Source of the DNA: Acidobacteriota bacterium
GTDB lineage: Bacteria > Acidobacteriota > Terriglobia > Bryobacterales > Bryobacteraceae
Direction of reading: 5' to 3'
DNA length: 6,835 nt
Assembly (NCBI GenBank): GCA_021788955.1
Contig: JAJYKC010000130.1
Coordinates: 1-6,835, forward strand
In this document: positions 5,004 to 6,835 of the stretch, piece after piece
Numbering within the stretch: position 1 is the stretch's first letter
Layout: each line of letters begins with the position of its first letter
Notes under the pieces: generated by a model
The model's database searches: none
What the model saw: only the letters and a program-made list of their open reading frames with translations
What the model was told of the DNA's origin: nothing
Position numbers and translations under genes: made by a program

Positions 5004-5753
5004 ATGAAAACAGGGCCAACGGCATCGGCGAAGAAACGGGCAGACCGGGATCAGGTGATTTTGGAACACTTGCCCCTGGTTCGGGTGATAGCGGTGCGGG
5101 TTCACGCGAACCTGCCTGTGTACGTGGAGCTAGAAGACCTGGTGCACGCCGGAGTGCTGGGTTTGATTGACGCCGTGGCGAAATACAACCCGAACAAGGA
5201 AGTGGCTTTTTCCAGCTACGCCAAACACCGGATCAAAGGGGCGATTCTCGACAGCCTTCGGCAGCTCGACTGGGCCTCTCGCGATCTCCGCCGGCGCCAG
5301 CGCCAGGCCGACGTGGCGGCGCATGAACTGACAGCGGAATTGAAGCGCCTTCCTACCGAAGAAGAACTCGCCTCGCGGATGGGAATTGAAGTGGAGCACT
5401 GGCGCCGTCTGGCGGTTGAGATGCACAACTCGGGTGTCATATCGGCCTCCTCGCGAATGGCGGACCAGGAGGACCTGCCGGCGCCGGACTTTCCGGCAAA
5501 ACCCGATACCCGGCCGGACACGATCTGCGTTCGCTCCCAGATGCGGTCCGTTCTCACCACCGCCATCAAGACCTTGCCGGAGCGATACCAGAGAGTCGTG
5601 ATGCTGTACTACAGCGGGGAGATGACGATGAAAGAAATTGGCGGCCTGATGGGGATCAATGAGAGCCGCGTTTCGCAGATTCACAAAGCGGCGCTGGAAC
5701 GAATGGCGGCCGCGCTCGAGCAGAGCGGGATTCGCTCGTCGCAGGAGTTCTGA
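5004..5753 (+). CDS. FliA/WhiG-family (sigma-28 type) RNA polymerase sigma factor
   Basis: This 249-residue alternative sigma factor directs RNA polymerase to a specific promoter class. Region 2 (about residues 22-96) contains the core-binding and -10 recognition helices, with LEDLVHAGVLGLIDAVAKYNP and FSSYAKHRIKGAILDSLRQLDW; this wording is typical of the sigma-28/WhiG/sigma-F branch. Region 3 (about 98-165) has the LTAELKRLPTEEELASRMGI segment. Region 4 (about 183-236) has LPERYQRVVMLYY and the -35 helix-turn-helix KEIGGLMGINESRVSQIHKAAL. Length and order are normal. ATG 5004 has AGGAAG 9 nt upstream. No flagellar, chemotaxis or anti-sigma gene is present in the window. Motility is therefore only one option; development or stress roles are known in related factors. 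It is monocistronic here and convergent with sppA. Confidence 0.93.
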   Translation: MKTGPTASAKKRADRDQVILEHLPLVRVIAVRVHANLPVYVELEDLVHAGVLGLIDAVAKYNPNKEVAFSSYAKHRIKGAILDSLRQLDWASRDLRRRQRQADVAAHELTAELKRLPTEEELASRMGIEVEHWRRLAVEMHNSGVISASSRMADQEDLPAPDFPAKPDTRPDTICVRSQMRSVLTTAIKTLPERYQRVVMLYYSGEMTMKEIGGLMGINESRVSQIHKAALERMAAALEQSGIRSSQEF

Positions 5754-5759
5754 TTGAAT

Positions 5760-5771
5760 GGCGGAATCGCC
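5760..5771. terminator. Tiny hairpin between sigma gene and sppA
   Basis: GGCG-GAAT-CGCC makes a 4-bp stem in the 25-bp gap between the two convergent stop codons. It is short and has no T-tract, so it is at best a minor pause site. Confidence 0.15.
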
Positions 5772-5778
5772 GGAACGC

Positions 5779-6835
5779 TCAGTGAACCTCGATCCGGTAA
5801 GGCATGAGGTCCAGGAGGCCGCCGTCGAGCAAGAGCCTCGCTGTCGGAGCGAAGGCGCGCACATCCGCGGGTAACAGTGCCAGCGGGTCAGCCTGCGGCG
5901 CCCAGAGCGAGAGCAAACGGCCGCGGATCGAATCGACAGCCGGAGACCCCTGTTCCCCGCGGCTCATCAGGAGATCTAAAAGAGAACGTTTCCGCGGGTA
6001 GGAGACGAGCGTAATCGCCGACGACGGGGGGATGCCCGCTCGCCGTTTAACGAGATCGATGGCGGCGTCCAGCCCTCCCAGCTCATTCACCAGGCCGTGA
6101 GCGCGCGCCTGCGTTCCCAGCCACACGCGTCCCTGGGCGAGCGGCTCGATGTCGGCGGTTGTCAGCTTGCGGCCTTCGGCGACGCGCTTCAGGAAGCTCT
6201 GGTAGAAACTGTCGATCTGGGAAGCGATCTTGTTCTGCTCATCCGGGGTCAGCGGATTGTAGCCGGAATCGAGGCCCGCATACCGGCCGCGAGACAGCGA
6301 GTCCCGCTTGATGCCGAGTTTGTCGTAGAGGCCGCGCATGCTGAAGCGTGTGAAGATGACGCCGATCGAGCCGGTGAGCGTGTTCGGGTACGCGACAATC
6401 GGGTCACCGGTCATGGAGATGAAGTAGCCCCCGGAGGCGGCAAGATCGCTCATCGAAATTACGACCGGCTTCTTCCGGCTCAGAGCGCGAGCGGCCTGAA
6501 GGATGTCGTCGGAGGCGACGCCATCCCCACCCGGCGAGTCCACACGCAACACAACACCTTGAAAGCTGGGATCCGACGCAACGTCCCGCAGCACGCGCGT
6601 GAAACTCCGGGAAGCAATCAAGCCGTCGGAGAAATCGTTCTCGCTGCCCCCACGCACGATCATTCCTTCGGCCGAGACTAAGGCGATCCGCTTCGGGCCT
6701 TCGACGCCCGGCACGGTCGACGCCGGAATCTTTGCATACACTCGCCCACTCGCCAGGCGCAAGGATGACTGACGAAGCCTTGCGGCAAGGTCGTGTTCGA
6801 GCGCGTCTTCGAACCCGAGCCGCTCGATCAATCCG
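5779..6835 (-). CDS. sppA: Signal peptide peptidase SppA, fused-type C-terminal (serine) half, 5' end outside the window
   Basis: About 351 residues are visible; the frame runs open through the right edge, so the beginning is missing. SppA is a membrane-anchored Ser/Lys peptidase that cleaves signal peptides left in the membrane. The visible part holds a crotonase-fold S49 domain: IALVSAEGMI, then VVLRVDSPGGDGVASDDI with the oxyanion-loop glycines. The nucleophile lies in SDLAASGGYFISM (the Ser before GGY, about 217 residues from the C-terminus), followed by NTLTGSIGVI, and RVWLGTQARAHGLVNELGGLDAAI closes the domain. Where single-domain SppA enzymes carry the catalytic lysine, this one reads LSRGRYAGLDSG, without a lysine. 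That matches the E. coli type fused enzyme, in which the lysine sits in an N-terminal repeat, here presumably beyond 6835. A Leu/Ala-rich tail of roughly 75 residues follows the domain. Confidence 0.92.
   Translation of the reverse strand, partial: GLIERLGFEDALEHDLAARLRQSSLRLASGRVYAKIPASTVPGVEGPKRIALVSAEGMIVRGGSENDFSDGLIASRSFTRVLRDVASDPSFQGVVLRVDSPGGDGVASDDILQAARALSRKKPVVISMSDLAASGGYFISMTGDPIVAYPNTLTGSIGVIFTRFSMRGLYDKLGIKRDSLSRGRYAGLDSGYNPLTPDEQNKIASQIDSFYQSFLKRVAEGRKLTTADIEPLAQGRVWLGTQARAHGLVNELGGLDAAIDLVKRRAGIPPSSAITLVSYPRKRSLLDLLMSRGEQGSPAVDSIRGRLLSLWAPQADPLALLPADVRAFAPTARLLLDGGLLDLMPYRIEVH

Noticed and set aside
5130..5864. Minus-strand open frame opposite the sigma factor gene
   Set aside because: It spans the sigma gene and the end of sppA in a shadow frame, and its product has no domain-like pattern.
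6097..6681. Long plus-strand open frame opposite sppA
   Set aside because: It is a GC-rich antisense shadow of a clearly recognised peptidase, with no ribosome site or recognisable domain.
1..6835. CRISPR array, tRNA, rRNA, insertion sequence or attachment site
   Set aside because: I looked on both strands and saw no regularly spaced repeats, cloverleaf, rRNA-like segment or transposase/integrase; composition is even throughout.

Overview
The window is high-GC bacterial chromosome, probably from an acidobacterium of the Solibacter/Bryobacter kind. I infer this from three things: the flavour of the RecA sequence, a short secreted protein with a PEP-CTERM-like C-terminus, and a two-subunit molybdenum hydroxylase whose large subunit has a Tat-type leader. 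No single marker proves the taxon. I see no mobile element, CRISPR array, tRNA or rRNA, and the gene content is mostly housekeeping.

Layout. (1) Positions 1-663, minus strand: a molybdenum hydroxylase operon, with the small 2Fe-2S subunit first and the start of the large subunit overlapping its end by 8 nt. (2) 849-1964, plus: a RecA recombinase with an uncertain start. (3) 1965-2277: a gene-free stretch holding a clear sigma-70 promoter and a structured leader of about 110 nt in front of an HU-family DNA-binding protein (2278-2583, plus). (4) A strong bidirectional terminator separates HU from the convergent tatA gene (2704-2877, minus). The near-consensus tatA promoter lies inside the 3' end of the PEP-CTERM-like gene (2900-3538, minus). 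(5) A very basic 49-residue protein with a GTG start (3595-3744, plus) diverges from the PEP-CTERM-like gene; both seem to share one symmetric -10 element. (6) A YIP1-like five-helix membrane protein (3752-4459, minus) and a divergent 54-residue two-helix membrane protein (4637-4801, plus). (7) A FliA/WhiG-type sigma factor (5004-5753, plus), preceded by paired CTTAAGG repeats. (8) The C-terminal, serine-bearing part of an SppA signal peptide peptidase (5779 to beyond the right edge, minus).

The genes are mostly single transcription units in alternating directions, so little can be inferred from operon logic. Several share an envelope and export theme: a Tat-type oxidoreductase leader, TatA itself, a secreted and sorted protein, two small or medium membrane proteins, and SppA, which degrades spent signal peptides. 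I find no convincing multi-gene novel system. The best leads are two small proteins, the tatA promoter that also encodes the tail of the neighbouring protein, the HU leader, and the unexplained repeats before recA and the sigma gene.
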